From a virus, in IMG/VR virus record IMGVR_UViG_3300006793_000260, positions 1 through 24,929 of that record: a stretch of DNA of 24,929 nt; one strand, written 5' to 3'. A model generated the notes under the pieces. The model ran no database searches and was not told the DNA's origin. It saw only the letters and a list, made by a program, of their open reading frames with translations. Position 1 is the first letter of the stretch. The number at the start of each line of letters is the position of its first letter. A program made the translations under genes and the position numbers. Shown here in pieces: positions 14,730 to 22,635 of this stretch.

Positions 14730-15896
14730 TTAAACTAGACTGTTTGCAGTTTTTTTATGCCAATTCTCAGGTTGTCCTCCTGAGATTCTCGGACTCGATG
14801 TTGCGGGTGGTTTTGGTCTAGGCGCTGGTTTTGCTTTTTCCGCAATAGGCGCTTCAGGTTCCGCAACAGTCGGTTCAGGTTCCGGCTGATTACTTACCTT
14901 TATATGGTCTTTCCAATTGCTTTCACTGTTGGGATACCATCGTTTAAATTCATGAGAAACAACAGAATCAGCTTGCCTAGCTACTTCATCCACAAATTGC
15001 TCTCGCGACATTTTGGATACATGTTCTGGAAATTGTTTTGTCATTTCCTCTGCCATGTGTACTGCTAACTCCATTTGCCCAGCCTGTTGAAACTCCGGGT
15101 GTCGTTGGTTAAACATCTGGCTAGTCGTGTATTTTTCCAACTCCGCCGTTTGTTGAATTACCGGAGTCACCTTGCTGGTTAAATCCGCAAGAACTGGATT
15201 TAGCTCATTGTAGATGCTCTTTCGAGCTTCTAGCACTGCTCGTGCCGCCGTGTCTTTTGCAAACCTTTTAAAAGTTTCTACGGCTTTTTCCCCGCCCACC
15301 AAAATGTCTTCAACATCTTCATCCGATAACATATCATCGGTTGCGATTCGGTCACCGGTTTGTTTTAAGTATTCAATTTCTTGAATTCTTAATTCCTCTT
15401 GTGCCTGTTCAGGAGTTTTTTCAGGCTCTGCTTTTTCAACAGGTTTTGTTTCTGGAGCGGGGGCGAGTGCTTTTTCTACTAATGCAGACAACTCCTCCTC
15501 GGTGTATTCCCGGCCATGCAGATTATATTTTTGTGGCTCTGGCTCCGCTTTTGGTTCCGGAGATTCAGGTTCTGGTTTTGGTTCTGGCTCCGGAGTTTCA
15601 GTAGCTTCAGGTTCGGGTTCTGCTGCCGTTTCAGGTTCTGGCTCTGGCTCCGGAGTTTCAGTAGCTTCAGGTTCGGGTTCTGCTGCCGTTTCCTGCCCTA
15701 AACTTAAATTAATTTGTTCAGGCGGGTTAAAGCCAGCGACTTTTTCCTGCTCGTATTTCAGGATGTCTTTTAGGCTACTATCAAGACCAAGGGCGCTGGT
15801 CGCGTCCGTTACAAACGTGCGCTCGGTGGGGAAACCGAGATCCCCAGCTACGTGCTCTGGGTTATTTATATCTACATTTTCAACTGTTTCAGACAT
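14730..15896 (-). CDS. Scaffold-like protein with Glu/Pro repeats, 388 aa
   Basis: The gene precedes the capsid gene, as expected for a phage scaffolding protein. The N-terminal 70 residues are ordinary. Residues about 70-120 are an acidic low-complexity block made of PEPE and TETPEPEP units, with a perfect 20-residue repeat. The middle (about 150-330) is a long, charged, helical region with FKRFAKDTAARAVLEARKS, typical of scaffold coiled coils. The C-terminus is a basic/Pro-rich tail (KPAPRPKPPATSSPRISGG, then NWHKKTANSLV) that could contact the capsid. Acidic spacer plus helical core plus basic tail is the common scaffold plan. Scaffold function is inferred; no protease gene is visible nearby. 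Confidence 0.75.
   Translation of the reverse strand: MSETVENVDINNPEHVAGDLGFPTERTFVTDATSALGLDSSLKDILKYEQEKVAGFNPPEQINLSLGQETAAEPEPEATETPEPEPEPETAAEPEPEATETPEPEPKPEPESPEPKAEPEPQKYNLHGREYTEEELSALVEKALAPAPETKPVEKAEPEKTPEQAQEELRIQEIEYLKQTGDRIATDDMLSDEDVEDILVGGEKAVETFKRFAKDTAARAVLEARKSIYNELNPVLADLTSKVTPVIQQTAELEKYTTSQMFNQRHPEFQQAGQMELAVHMAEEMTKQFPEHVSKMSREQFVDEVARQADSVVSHEFKRWYPNSESNWKDHIKVSNQPEPEPTVAEPEAPIAEKAKPAPRPKPPATSSPRISGGQPENWHKKTANSLV
15583..15692 (-). repeat. Two-copy 60-base coding repeat in scaffold gene
   Basis: Bases 15583-15632 and 15643-15692 are identical over 50 bases, with a period of 60. The repeat encodes TAAEPEPEATETPEPEP-type sequence, so it is a recent in-frame tandem duplication that lengthens the acidic linker. 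Confidence 0.9.
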
Positions 15897-16116
15897 GGGG
15901 CTCTTTCCATTTTGGGGTTTTACCTTTTAGGATTTGTATGTTTTTTCGAAGCTCTCTCACCCTTGTTTGGATAACGAGTAGCTCAGAATTTTCGACCGAT
16001 TCCAACCGTTTGCACTCATTACACAAACGTTCATTATATTGGTTTAGCAATAATTGGTACGCGTCACTATTTTTAAAAACGTTCCACGCATTTTCTGCTC
16101 GCTCTCCTGCTATCAT
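15889..16116 (-). CDS. Small helical protein between portal and scaffold, 75 aa
   Basis: I use the ATG at 16116, one base overlapping the TGA of the portal gene, rather than the TTG three bases earlier. The product MIAGERAENAWNVFKN...ELRKNIQILKGK is almost entirely helix, with leucine spacing that suggests a coiled coil. Its stop overlaps the scaffold start by 8 bases, so the two are probably translationally coupled. No family is recognised. A small portal or head assembly helper is plausible from position alone. Confidence 0.65.
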   Translation of the reverse strand: MIAGERAENAWNVFKNSDAYQLLLNQYNERLCNECKRLESVENSELLVIQTRVRELRKNIQILKGKTPKWKEPHV

Positions 16117-18200
16117 CAATAATTTTGTGGTCTCACTTCGGGAGGACTGACATTAGGTAATGTCGGCATCGAAGGATCGGATAATCCTAGAACGCTTGGG
16201 TCCGGGCCGGGAGTGTTAAACGGGATTGGCGGTGGTTGAGTTTGTGCGTCTGGTGGAAATTGTCCGGGAGGAACTTCTGGCATGACGCCCTCCTGTGACA
16301 TTACCTGACCTTGCACGGCGGAGTTGAATGCAGACTCGTTGTATTTAAATCTTTCCAGATCGCTTAAACCTGCTGCTTTTGCACCTGCTAAAATTAATGC
16401 TTTAGGATCAAGATTGCCCGGAGCAGGAGCGAAGACTTGTGGGAACGCAGCACTGCTCTGCAACAACCCAGTTATCGCGGCGACTTTCTTTGCGTCTCCT
16501 GTCGGTAAGGTTCCGTCCGAAGCCACAAAATCAAATGTGCCCTGTATGGTGTCGAGTGATATTTCGAGCGACCGTTCATTAGCCATGGGCTCGGGCGAAC
16601 TCATCGGATCGTAGTTATACCGGACGATTTGGCTATCCTCCAAAAATTGCTGGAACAAAGTTACGAATTGACGAGTTTGTGGAACTACGCCTTGAACACT
16701 AATGAGCCTAGCTATGCTACTCATTCGGCCAGCAGCCATTTGTTGTGTCCCGGCAAATTCCGTTGCACTTCCGGCGTCACCGCCAGATCCCTGCATATAA
16801 CTATTGGCACCTGTAACGGACTCTGAATAATTCATGAACATCTGAGCCTCACCAGCAAAACCTTCAGTCAAATCTTTTATCGGTATCTGCTGAATGCTGT
16901 CCCTTATATTACCACCGGGTTTTAAAGGAATGATTTGACCCTCTCGATCTGGATCAAGAAAATCTTCAACGTCCACATGCTCGGGATCGACAATGAACAC
17001 ATTTCCAACAGTTCGTTGCAGTGCTTCTTGATGTCGATTTTTTAAATAGTCAATATGGTCTTGCAGACCTTTAAGCATAAAAGCCCATGACGGTGAAAAC
17101 TGATAGTGTCCGCTTGGCCTACCTTCGGCTACTGCGTATGGAAACTCTCCGTGGTCGTATGGAACTTCGTTGACACTTAAAACGCATTCTCCGTTTGCGA
17201 TAACGATTTGATATAAACAAGGATCGTAACCATCGTAAAAACCGTAGTCTGCCGGAACTAATTTTACCCACAATTCCACACATTCAATTGTCCCCGTATC
17301 ATTTTTATTAGCTCGCTCTGTAGTAAGGGGACCGGCAATACGTTGCCGCTCGTATGCGCTTCGGCTTAACTCTCCGTTTGCTCTCGTAGCCGCTACACCA
17401 ACTCCAGTAGAGATACTCGGCAACGGAGAAGAGGGTCTCTTTTTTTCTTTAATCTTTGCGACAGATTCAGGAAGTACAAAAGCTGGATCGTCGGTAGATA
17501 ATTTTGAGCGACGACATAATTCGTCGTAGGAAATTCTGAAACGATGACCTGCAAAACGTCCCTCTTGAAATCGGTGAAGAGGCAGCGACGGATCACAAAA
17601 CCAGTCGTATGGACTGACTAATTCGTGCTTGCAAAAACCACCCACATTTTCCTGCCGAGTTTGCATTTGGAAAAATGTTTCCGGGTTGCCTTCATCATCA
17701 ACTTCGCCGGGTATTTCGACTGCAACATATTCTCGTTTTGGCTTAAAAATAGGAGCCCACGAGTTATACATAATACCTCTATTATATGTCAGGCAGTCCA
17801 TTACCCAGAGGTAGCCAAGTGAGTACGTTGGTTGTTGCTCTGCATTCCATCTCAACAACGTGTTGAGATGCTCGGCGGGAACCTCATCTTCTGGACCTCT
17901 CCCGGTAACTTTGTGGGGCTGATCATCGCCAAACAATACTTGAGAGATGAACGTACCCATCGTGGTAAGCTGGGTTGCCGTCATCGGCAAAATAAAACGT
18001 CGCGGGTGCCCTTTGTCCAAATTCTCAAAATCGTTTTTGGTCAATGACGCATAGGCCATCAGCATGTCATGGGCATAGTCCCACTCTCCGGACCAATATT
18101 CGACGTTGTTGGTACCAAGCTGAAGATACTCACGAACCGTGGTTGAGATCCGTTTGTAAACAGCATCATCACCCAGCCTATGTATAGTTACTCTATCCAC
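16116..18200 (-). CDS. Portal protein (P22/SU10-like), 694 aa
   Basis: This long protein lies between the terminase cluster and the scaffold and capsid genes. It has the portal hallmarks MYNSWAPIFKP and ELVSPYDWFCDPSLP (landmarks at about 145-215), a ...GHYQFSPSWAFMLKGLQDHIDYLKNRHQEALQ helix, a GGNIRDSIQQIP... region, and AGTQQMAAGRMSSIARLISVQGVVPQTRQFVTLFQQ near residues 480-520, shown here by their key elements. The C-terminal 60 residues are Pro/Gln-rich (PPIPFNTPGP, then PSMPTLPNVS) and probably flexible. The ring-forming portal is the channel for DNA packaging and ejection. The start is a GTG at 18200 with GAGG 8 bases upstream. It overlaps the previous stop by 8 bases. Confidence 0.9.
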   Translation of the reverse strand: MDRVTIHRLGDDAVYKRISTTVREYLQLGTNNVEYWSGEWDYAHDMLMAYASLTKNDFENLDKGHPRRFILPMTATQLTTMGTFISQVLFGDDQPHKVTGRGPEDEVPAEHLNTLLRWNAEQQPTYSLGYLWVMDCLTYNRGIMYNSWAPIFKPKREYVAVEIPGEVDDEGNPETFFQMQTRQENVGGFCKHELVSPYDWFCDPSLPLHRFQEGRFAGHRFRISYDELCRRSKLSTDDPAFVLPESVAKIKEKKRPSSPLPSISTGVGVAATRANGELSRSAYERQRIAGPLTTERANKNDTGTIECVELWVKLVPADYGFYDGYDPCLYQIVIANGECVLSVNEVPYDHGEFPYAVAEGRPSGHYQFSPSWAFMLKGLQDHIDYLKNRHQEALQRTVGNVFIVDPEHVDVEDFLDPDREGQIIPLKPGGNIRDSIQQIPIKDLTEGFAGEAQMFMNYSESVTGANSYMQGSGGDAGSATEFAGTQQMAAGRMSSIARLISVQGVVPQTRQFVTLFQQFLEDSQIVRYNYDPMSSPEPMANERSLEISLDTIQGTFDFVASDGTLPTGDAKKVAAITGLLQSSAAFPQVFAPAPGNLDPKALILAGAKAAGLSDLERFKYNESAFNSAVQGQVMSQEGVMPEVPPGQFPPDAQTQPPPIPFNTPGPDPSVLGLSDPSMPTLPNVSPPEVRPQNY

Positions 18201-18531
18201 CTAGTTTTCCTCGTTTGATGGGAGGAATAATTTTTACTGCTGGCCCCATACTTCCATCTGGATTTTTGAGGTGTAGCAATACCGATCCGTCCTCCTGCGT
18301 TATGGCAGCGTATTGCTCCGCCATGGGATCGTCCATTCCCATCATGGCACCAATTGGTGCCCCACCCATTGGGACTCCACCCATTGGGACTCCACCCATT
18401 TGAGGATCAGCCATTGACTGCATAGCCTCTGGACTAATTGTTGGATCGTACATGCCCCCGTCTCCGGGCATTCCTTCTGGCATTGTCGGAGCCATGGCTG
18501 GCGACGGCTGGCTCCCTAAATAATTTAACAT
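18193..18531 (-). CDS. Small Met/Gly/Pro-rich protein, 112 aa, unknown
   Basis: The sequence is unusually rich in Met, Gly and Pro, with GGVPMGGVPMGGAPIG-like repeats near residues 44-59. A more normal C-terminal half follows (YAAITQEDGSVLLHLKNPDG, then KIIPPIKRGKLGG), which reads as a small beta domain with a basic end. It lies immediately ahead of the portal gene and overlaps it by 8 bases. Function is unknown. The low-complexity part may be a flexible linker, and the C-terminal part may contact nucleic acid or the portal. Confidence 0.7.
   Translation of the reverse strand: MLNYLGSQPSPAMAPTMPEGMPGDGGMYDPTISPEAMQSMADPQMGGVPMGGVPMGGAPIGAMMGMDDPMAEQYAAITQEDGSVLLHLKNPDGSMGPAVKIIPPIKRGKLGG
18350..18402 (-). 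repeat. 15-base coding repeat (M-G-G-V-P)
   Basis: The 15-base unit cccattgggactcca occurs twice in tandem (18365-18379 and 18380-18394), with a diverged copy before and a partial one after. It encodes the M-G-G-V-P repeats of the 112-residue protein and may change copy number by slippage. Confidence 0.85.
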
Positions 18532-18535
18532 AAAT

Positions 18536-18862
18536 TTAAATAGCTAAACTCGCTGCGTCCATTGCTGGGACTGGTTTTGGGTTAGTCATGGAGCCGTATT
18601 CGTAACCAAGCATTTCGTCCATGTTCGTGTCCTCCTCTTCCTCACGCTCAATGTCCAACTCGATCATCATTTTACCGCCTTGCGGTGCCGAAGCAGCAAA
18701 AGCAGTTAGCGTAACGCTATCCCCCTCTTCCGGGATCTTCCCAAAAATTTTTGAGACATCTGCCTCATCAATTTCTAGGGTAGGAAATTTTTTACGCGGC
18801 ATGTCTTTTTTATCCGGATCAGGTTTATTTTCTAAACCACTTGCATTATAACTATAACTCAT
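18536..18862 (-). CDS. Small acidic protein, 108 aa, unknown
   Basis: The start ATG at 18862 overlaps the TGA of the preceding gene (ATGA). The product has a short strand-rich segment (FPTLEIDEADVSKIFGKIPEEGDSVTLTAFA, with key elements LEIDEADVSK and EEGDSVTLT), then a strongly acidic stretch of Glu/Asp near 70-82, and an Ala/Met tail. This acidic block would suit a chaperone or a DNA-mimicking or assembly role. I recognise no family with certainty; similar small genes are common between the terminase and portal of marine-type podoviruses. Confidence 0.65.
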   Translation of the reverse strand: MSYSYNASGLENKPDPDKKDMPRKKFPTLEIDEADVSKIFGKIPEEGDSVTLTAFAASAPQGGKMMIELDIEREEEEDTNMDEMLGYEYGSMTNPKPVPAMDAASLAI

Positions 18863-19257
18863 TTTTTTACCTCGCCGCGATTTGTTTTAGTGGTCCAGTT
18901 ACGCTTGTCGGTTAGTGAGTACTCCTCAAAACCAATAACTGCACCTTTAAATAATTTTTTTAAACTTTGGTCAGTCCCAAATGGAATGTTCAGGCAATCC
19001 AGAACACTCACGGCTTGTGACTGTATAAAAATTCTTTCCTTTTTTAGTTTTTCGTCATGTAGCAAAAACCAAGTTCGTGGATCATTGGTGGGTTTTTTTA
19101 ACGTTGCCCAGTTTGCTGCACACTCTCCTAAAAAATATTTTTTTAGCCTGTCGTCCCAAATATACTTTGCCTCAATGACATCAGTTGTTACTCCCCAGAT
19201 CGCTTTAACCTCTCCACTGGGCATCCTGTGACAACTAATAGGAACAACTTCTTTCAC
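18859..19257 (-). CDS. Small protein, 132 aa, unknown, coupled to terminase
   Basis: The start is a GTG at 19257 that overlaps the TGA of the terminase gene (GTGA), so translation is probably coupled. The product has an ordinary soluble composition, with SCHRMPSGEVKAIWG at the N-terminus, KYIWDDRLKKYFLG and KERIFIQSQAVSVLD in the middle, and a basic C-terminal end (DKRNWTTKTNRGEVKK). There is no membrane segment. The tight link to the large terminase suggests a packaging accessory role, but no family is recognised. Confidence 0.65.
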   Translation of the reverse strand: MKEVVPISCHRMPSGEVKAIWGVTTDVIEAKYIWDDRLKKYFLGECAANWATLKKPTNDPRTWFLLHDEKLKKERIFIQSQAVSVLDCLNIPFGTDQSLKKLFKGAVIGFEEYSLTDKRNWTTKTNRGEVKK

Positions 19258-20819
19258 CTATATTTTCTTATTTTATTTAGTTTACGTTTTGTAAACAGTC
19301 TACCCACGTTGGGTTTTTTGGCAACCCCGACTTTCATTACTCTTAAAATTCCGGCTTTTTGATATCTGCTTGCATCAGCCAAATGATCAAAATTCCCAAA
19401 ATACGGACCTTTGCCCGGAGTGTCGCCGCCGTAACCCGGCTCCCCTTCGGAGGGATACCTGTAACCACCAGCACTCGCGGCAAATAATTTGGGACAACCA
19501 GTTTCGTCAATTCGATAGCACGGATCGCCCTTATCATCTTTTGCTTCAAGGAATCGATTATACGCTGTGATACTATTTTGCAAACCAACTCGACGGTAAC
19601 CCGGATGAAACCCGTGAGTTTTTAAAATCGATAAACTGTCTCCTGTGTCTCGACGTTGAGTACCAGCCGGATCACAGAAATGGAGGATTCCCGCACAAAA
19701 CGTACGGTCATTGTGAAATTCAAATACTTCGTTTAAAATTTTGCTTACGGATCGGCATTGATTTTCTGTATCCGTCTGCTCCTCATAATGCTCCCATAAA
19801 TCCCAGACATATTCGTGCCCATTTTTTTCGTAGTAGCACGAAAAAACATTTGCTTGTGCTGTTGCACCAAAATCCCAACCAACCAAAAGGTATGCGCCCT
19901 TCACAAAAGGTAGCTCTCCGTGAGCATGGCTTTGATTAAAAGCCCAAAAAACTGGACTACCGTCAAAAGCCTCTGCGTATTCTCCACGAAGCATTCGCGC
20001 ATACATCGCCGGGTTGTTGGCATACTGCCGCGCTAAATTTTCAATGTAGTTTGGAGGAAGGTTGGCTCGGTTTTCCTCGGTGGGTATATGCCAAAACCGA
20101 ATGAAATTGTCGTCTTTGTACCCTTTGCTTTCTTCTTCCCATTTTGCAATCCAGTGCCGTGGGCTGGGCGGGTTTGTATCTAAAATTAAGCATTGCTCTT
20201 TTAAAAATCCACTTTCATCACAATCTTTTGGATCGGTTCCTTTCCAGCGCAAACATGCCATGGCCAAGTCCACGTCTTCTCGATCAAACTGGTCTGCTTC
20301 GACCAAAATAATCATCGATGCTTCGAAACCCCTAAACCTAGTCGCTCGATGACTACTCGTAGGGACGCCAGCAAATAACAGACTTGAGCAATACCTCTCG
20401 CCCTCGCTATCGAGCCATCTATTTTTTTCTGTCTTAGTTGCGGCTGGGTGGGCTTGTAGCCATGTGTTGTACATAGCGACCGCTTTTGCGCTTGGGATTC
20501 GAAATGCTCGTCCGCCCTCCTTTTTTTTGAACAGACTTTCGCCGTTGTCAACATACGCTGTTCCTGAGTTTCGAAAAACGAGTTCGAACGTTTCGAGCGT
20601 CGTGTCTTGGTTCGCTTGCTGGGTTTTTCGAAGTATGTAAATACGTGCCCCCGCGTTTCTCCAACCATGTTTTAAAATTGCCTCAACCGCATCCCCGGTT
20701 GTCTTGCCACTTCCACGCCCCCCGATAATTACACGTACTCGTGCACTGGAATTATGAAACTCCAAAACAGATTTACCCGGCCTATACCATTCTTTCGGGG
20801 ATGTCTGGGGACTAGTCAC
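19254..20819 (-). CDS. terL: Terminase large subunit, 521 aa
   Basis: Residues 33-41 are the Walker A loop GGRGSGKTT with Lys39. A Walker B-like strand IILVEADQ (about 170-177) has Glu174, and LILDTNPPSP (about 211-220) is the coupling motif. The C-terminal nuclease half has LLVGWDFG (Asp316), CDPAG (Asp383) and DHLADASRY (Asp478 and Asp482), which fits an RNase H-type active site. The enzyme uses ATP to pump DNA through the portal and cuts the concatemer. Length is normal for the family. The start is a GTG at 20819; an in-frame TAA 12 bases upstream rules out a longer protein. No clear Shine-Dalgarno is visible. All expected motifs are intact, so this is a firm call. Confidence 0.95.
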   Translation of the reverse strand: MTSPQTSPKEWYRPGKSVLEFHNSSARVRVIIGGRGSGKTTGDAVEAILKHGWRNAGARIYILRKTQQANQDTTLETFELVFRNSGTAYVDNGESLFKKKEGGRAFRIPSAKAVAMYNTWLQAHPAATKTEKNRWLDSEGERYCSSLLFAGVPTSSHRATRFRGFEASMIILVEADQFDREDVDLAMACLRWKGTDPKDCDESGFLKEQCLILDTNPPSPRHWIAKWEEESKGYKDDNFIRFWHIPTEENRANLPPNYIENLARQYANNPAMYARMLRGEYAEAFDGSPVFWAFNQSHAHGELPFVKGAYLLVGWDFGATAQANVFSCYYEKNGHEYVWDLWEHYEEQTDTENQCRSVSKILNEVFEFHNDRTFCAGILHFCDPAGTQRRDTGDSLSILKTHGFHPGYRRVGLQNSITAYNRFLEAKDDKGDPCYRIDETGCPKLFAASAGGYRYPSEGEPGYGGDTPGKGPYFGNFDHLADASRYQKAGILRVMKVGVAKKPNVGRLFTKRKLNKIRKYR

Positions 20820-20888
20820 AGTACGCGGTTAGGTATTTCGGTAGGTTTGTTTTATGGTTTCCGCCCCAGACAGAGGATTGCGTCGGAA

Positions 20889-21167
20889 TCACTTCGCGTT
20901 CGGTGTGTTTCCTGCCAACGGTTTAACCTTTTTCGGGACTTCTTGTTTTCCGGGTTTTTCCAAAACTTCAATTACCGGCTTTTCCTCTTCTTCAACTTGG
21001 ATGTCGTTAACAACCATGTCTACAAACTCCAGTGCGCCTTGGTTCGCTCTTATTTGCTCCTCGATCCGCACCAATTGTGTATGTGCTTCGATTTGCTGTT
21101 TCTGCAAATTCTGCAAATTTTCCGTGATTTGCAGTTTTCTTGTTTCGATTATATTTTTTTCAGTCAT
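20889..21167 (-). CDS. Coiled-coil protein, 92 aa, at position of a small terminase subunit
   Basis: The start ATG at 21167 overlaps the TGA of the glycosyltransferase gene (ATGA). Residues 1-45 are a long helix rich in Gln, Glu and Lys (LQKQQIEAHTQLVRIEEQI), followed by an acidic segment and a Pro/Lys-rich tail (VPKKVKPLAGNTPNAK). There is no helix-turn-helix that I can recognise. It sits where phages usually encode a small terminase subunit, so that is one possibility, but composition alone does not support it. The 69 bases that follow, up to terminase, hold no gene. Confidence 0.6.
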   Translation of the reverse strand: MTEKNIIETRKLQITENLQNLQKQQIEAHTQLVRIEEQIRANQGALEFVDMVVNDIQVEEEEKPVIEVLEKPGKQEVPKKVKPLAGNTPNAK

Positions 21168-21868
21168 AATTTTTGTTCGTGCCTACAAATAGCATCCGGT
21201 GCTAACACAACCGGAGAGTCTTGGTCCCAGCATTGTTTTGCGTAGTCCATGCATTCCCCCCAGCGGATCATCTGACCACTGTGATGCTCTTTTGCCGTTT
21301 GATTTTCTTCACACCCACTCCTAAATTCTGTCCGCTCTAAAAGGTCTCGTTTTATCAAGCAGCACCCCAGCGGAGCTAGATGTGTGTAAGTGGTTTTATA
21401 GTCTCGGACAAATTCGTAGTGGGAAAATGACTCATCTTCCAAAAACATTCCTGCACAATATAAATGTTTCACTATTGTGCTTCCGTCTTGTGGGTTTTTG
21501 TAAATTGTTTTATCGGGTAAAGGTATCCAACCGCCTACGGCCTCGTGTCCTTGCTCCGCTGCCGCTAATAATTTTTCAATGACATCTGGCTCCGGGACAA
21601 CGTCCGAGTCTAACATTAGTAAGTAATCAGTTTCCTCGTCGCATAATGCTCGCTGCCTCAAATCTTCTCTTGCTTCGCTACATCTCCGATAGAATTTTTG
21701 AACATCTGATTTATCGCAATTACCTTTCGGGTCTTTACGCAACAAAACATGATAATTACCATACGTAAACCCACCTTTGCATAGCTTTTGCAGATCCGGG
21801 TGTATCCAGTCTGTAAATGGTACGCATACTAAAACGTTTGGTTTTTTCACGATTTCTTTAACCACCAC
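21164..21868 (-). CDS. GT-A-fold glycosyltransferase (family 2-like), 234 aa
   Basis: A N-terminal strand PNVLVCVPF (10-18) is followed by a helix RCSEAREDLRQRAL and the metal-binding motif YLLMLDSDVVPEP (82-94, Asp87 and Asp89). Then come GGWIP, an LYCAGMF core strand, GCCLIKRDLLE near 168-178, and GECMDYAKQC near 204-213. This matches GT-A-type sugar transferases that use a nucleotide-sugar donor and a divalent metal. Candidate acceptors are phage fibres or host surface sugars. The start is GTG: either 21868, or the second GTG at 21865, which has AGG 7 bases ahead. It overlaps the preceding collar gene by 22 bases, so expression is coupled to that gene. The acceptor is unknown. Confidence 0.75.
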   Translation of the reverse strand: MVVKEIVKKPNVLVCVPFTDWIHPDLQKLCKGGFTYGNYHVLLRKDPKGNCDKSDVQKFYRRCSEAREDLRQRALCDEETDYLLMLDSDVVPEPDVIEKLLAAAEQGHEAVGGWIPLPDKTIYKNPQDGSTIVKHLYCAGMFLEDESFSHYEFVRDYKTTYTHLAPLGCCLIKRDLLERTEFRSGCEENQTAKEHHSGQMIRWGECMDYAKQCWDQDSPVVLAPDAICRHEQKL

Positions 21869-22635
21869 TCTACCTGATAATATTTAGGCAAATTAGACGC
21901 AGATGAAGTATTTAGATCAGTCACAAAATAAAAATTTTGCCCCGAATAACAAAACGCGCAAGCAGTCGCGGTTATAGTGTGCGTATGAGTATCTGCTCCC
22001 CCGGTACCTCCTGTATTTCCTGTTGTCCCTCGCAAAAATTTTTCATGTAAACTTGGGGTTGACCTACCACTGTAAATACCACCACTTACACTGTTACCGT
22101 CGCAAATCACCCAATTGCTAGATGGAGTAGGAGAACTGGTGCCGCCCAGCGAATCGACTCTTGCCACAATTGCACCTACAAATAAATCACTTGAGCCGTC
22201 TGCACCATCTGCACCATCTGCACCATCTGCACCGTCAGAACCATTGGTGCCGTTGGTGCCATTATTACCTCTCAAATATGCGACAAAACTCCAACTACCA
22301 GATGTTTTTTTATAGTATGCCTGATGACTATTATTAGTATCTACATAAAAATCACCGTTAGACCCGGTAGACGAGGAAGGCGCACCTGCCCCGCTTAACC
22401 ACGTATTACCGTCAGCACCGTCATTGCCTGTTGACGCACTAGACCAACTACTACCGTTATAAAACCATAGTTTATCGTTTGTCGTATCAACTGCTATCGG
22501 TGCGGCTCCAGACTGAGTGCCCGGAGTGCCTGTTGGTTGTCCGGCCATTTTTGGTATGTACAAAAATCCAGACGTGGCGCTCGTAGCCAAATCAGCCGTG
22601 TTTGCTTCTACTCGTTTTCCAAGGTTTCTGGGCAT
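21847..22635 (-). CDS. Collagen-like tail-collar protein, 262 aa
   Basis: The N-terminal part has two short-fibre units (VDTTNDKLWFYNGSSW at about 49-64 and YVDTNNSHQAYYKKTSGSW near 97-115). A collagen-like Gly-x-y stretch follows at about 123-147 (GNNGTNGTNG, then GADGADGADGADG). The C-terminal half begins GAIVARVDSLGG and has WVICDGN, SLHEKFLRG and the histidine-rich GADTHTHTIT (His217, His219), which match the phage tail-collar fold. The gene is joined TAAATG to the gene before it and overlaps the glycosyltransferase after it. Expected role: a trimeric, receptor-facing fibre tip. The receptor is unknown. Confidence 0.85.
   Translation of the reverse strand: MPRNLGKRVEANTADLATSATSGFLYIPKMAGQPTGTPGTQSGAAPIAVDTTNDKLWFYNGSSWSSASTGNDGADGNTWLSGAGAPSSSTGSNGDFYVDTNNSHQAYYKKTSGSWSFVAYLRGNNGTNGTNGSDGADGADGADGADGSSDLFVGAIVARVDSLGGTSSPTPSSNWVICDGNSVSGGIYSGRSTPSLHEKFLRGTTGNTGGTGGADTHTHTITATACAFCYSGQNFYFVTDLNTSSASNLPKYYQVEWWLKKS
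22201..22269 (-). repeat. 9-base collagen-like coding repeats
   Basis: The unit tgcaccatc is repeated perfectly three times (22201-22227), with a fourth copy that differs by one base (22228-22236). It encodes Gly-Ala-Asp triplets, and a second set of Gly-Thr-Asn triplets follows. Such tracts can change length by slippage and so alter fibre length. Confidence 0.9.

Noticed and set aside
15502-15930. Plus-strand open frame of 142 codons rich in Gly/Ser
   Set aside because: It lies entirely opposite the scaffold gene, and its Gly/Ser repeats are just the reverse of the Glu/Pro repeats. All supported genes run on the other strand.
18350-18402. Short tandem repeat as CRISPR or attachment site
   Set aside because: Units of 15 bases without spacers inside a reading frame are coding repeats, not a CRISPR array.
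20754-21245. Plus-strand open frame of 163 codons
   Set aside because: It covers the antisense of the coiled-coil gene and the start of terminase, and has Phe/Leu/Cys-rich composition typical of a shadow frame.
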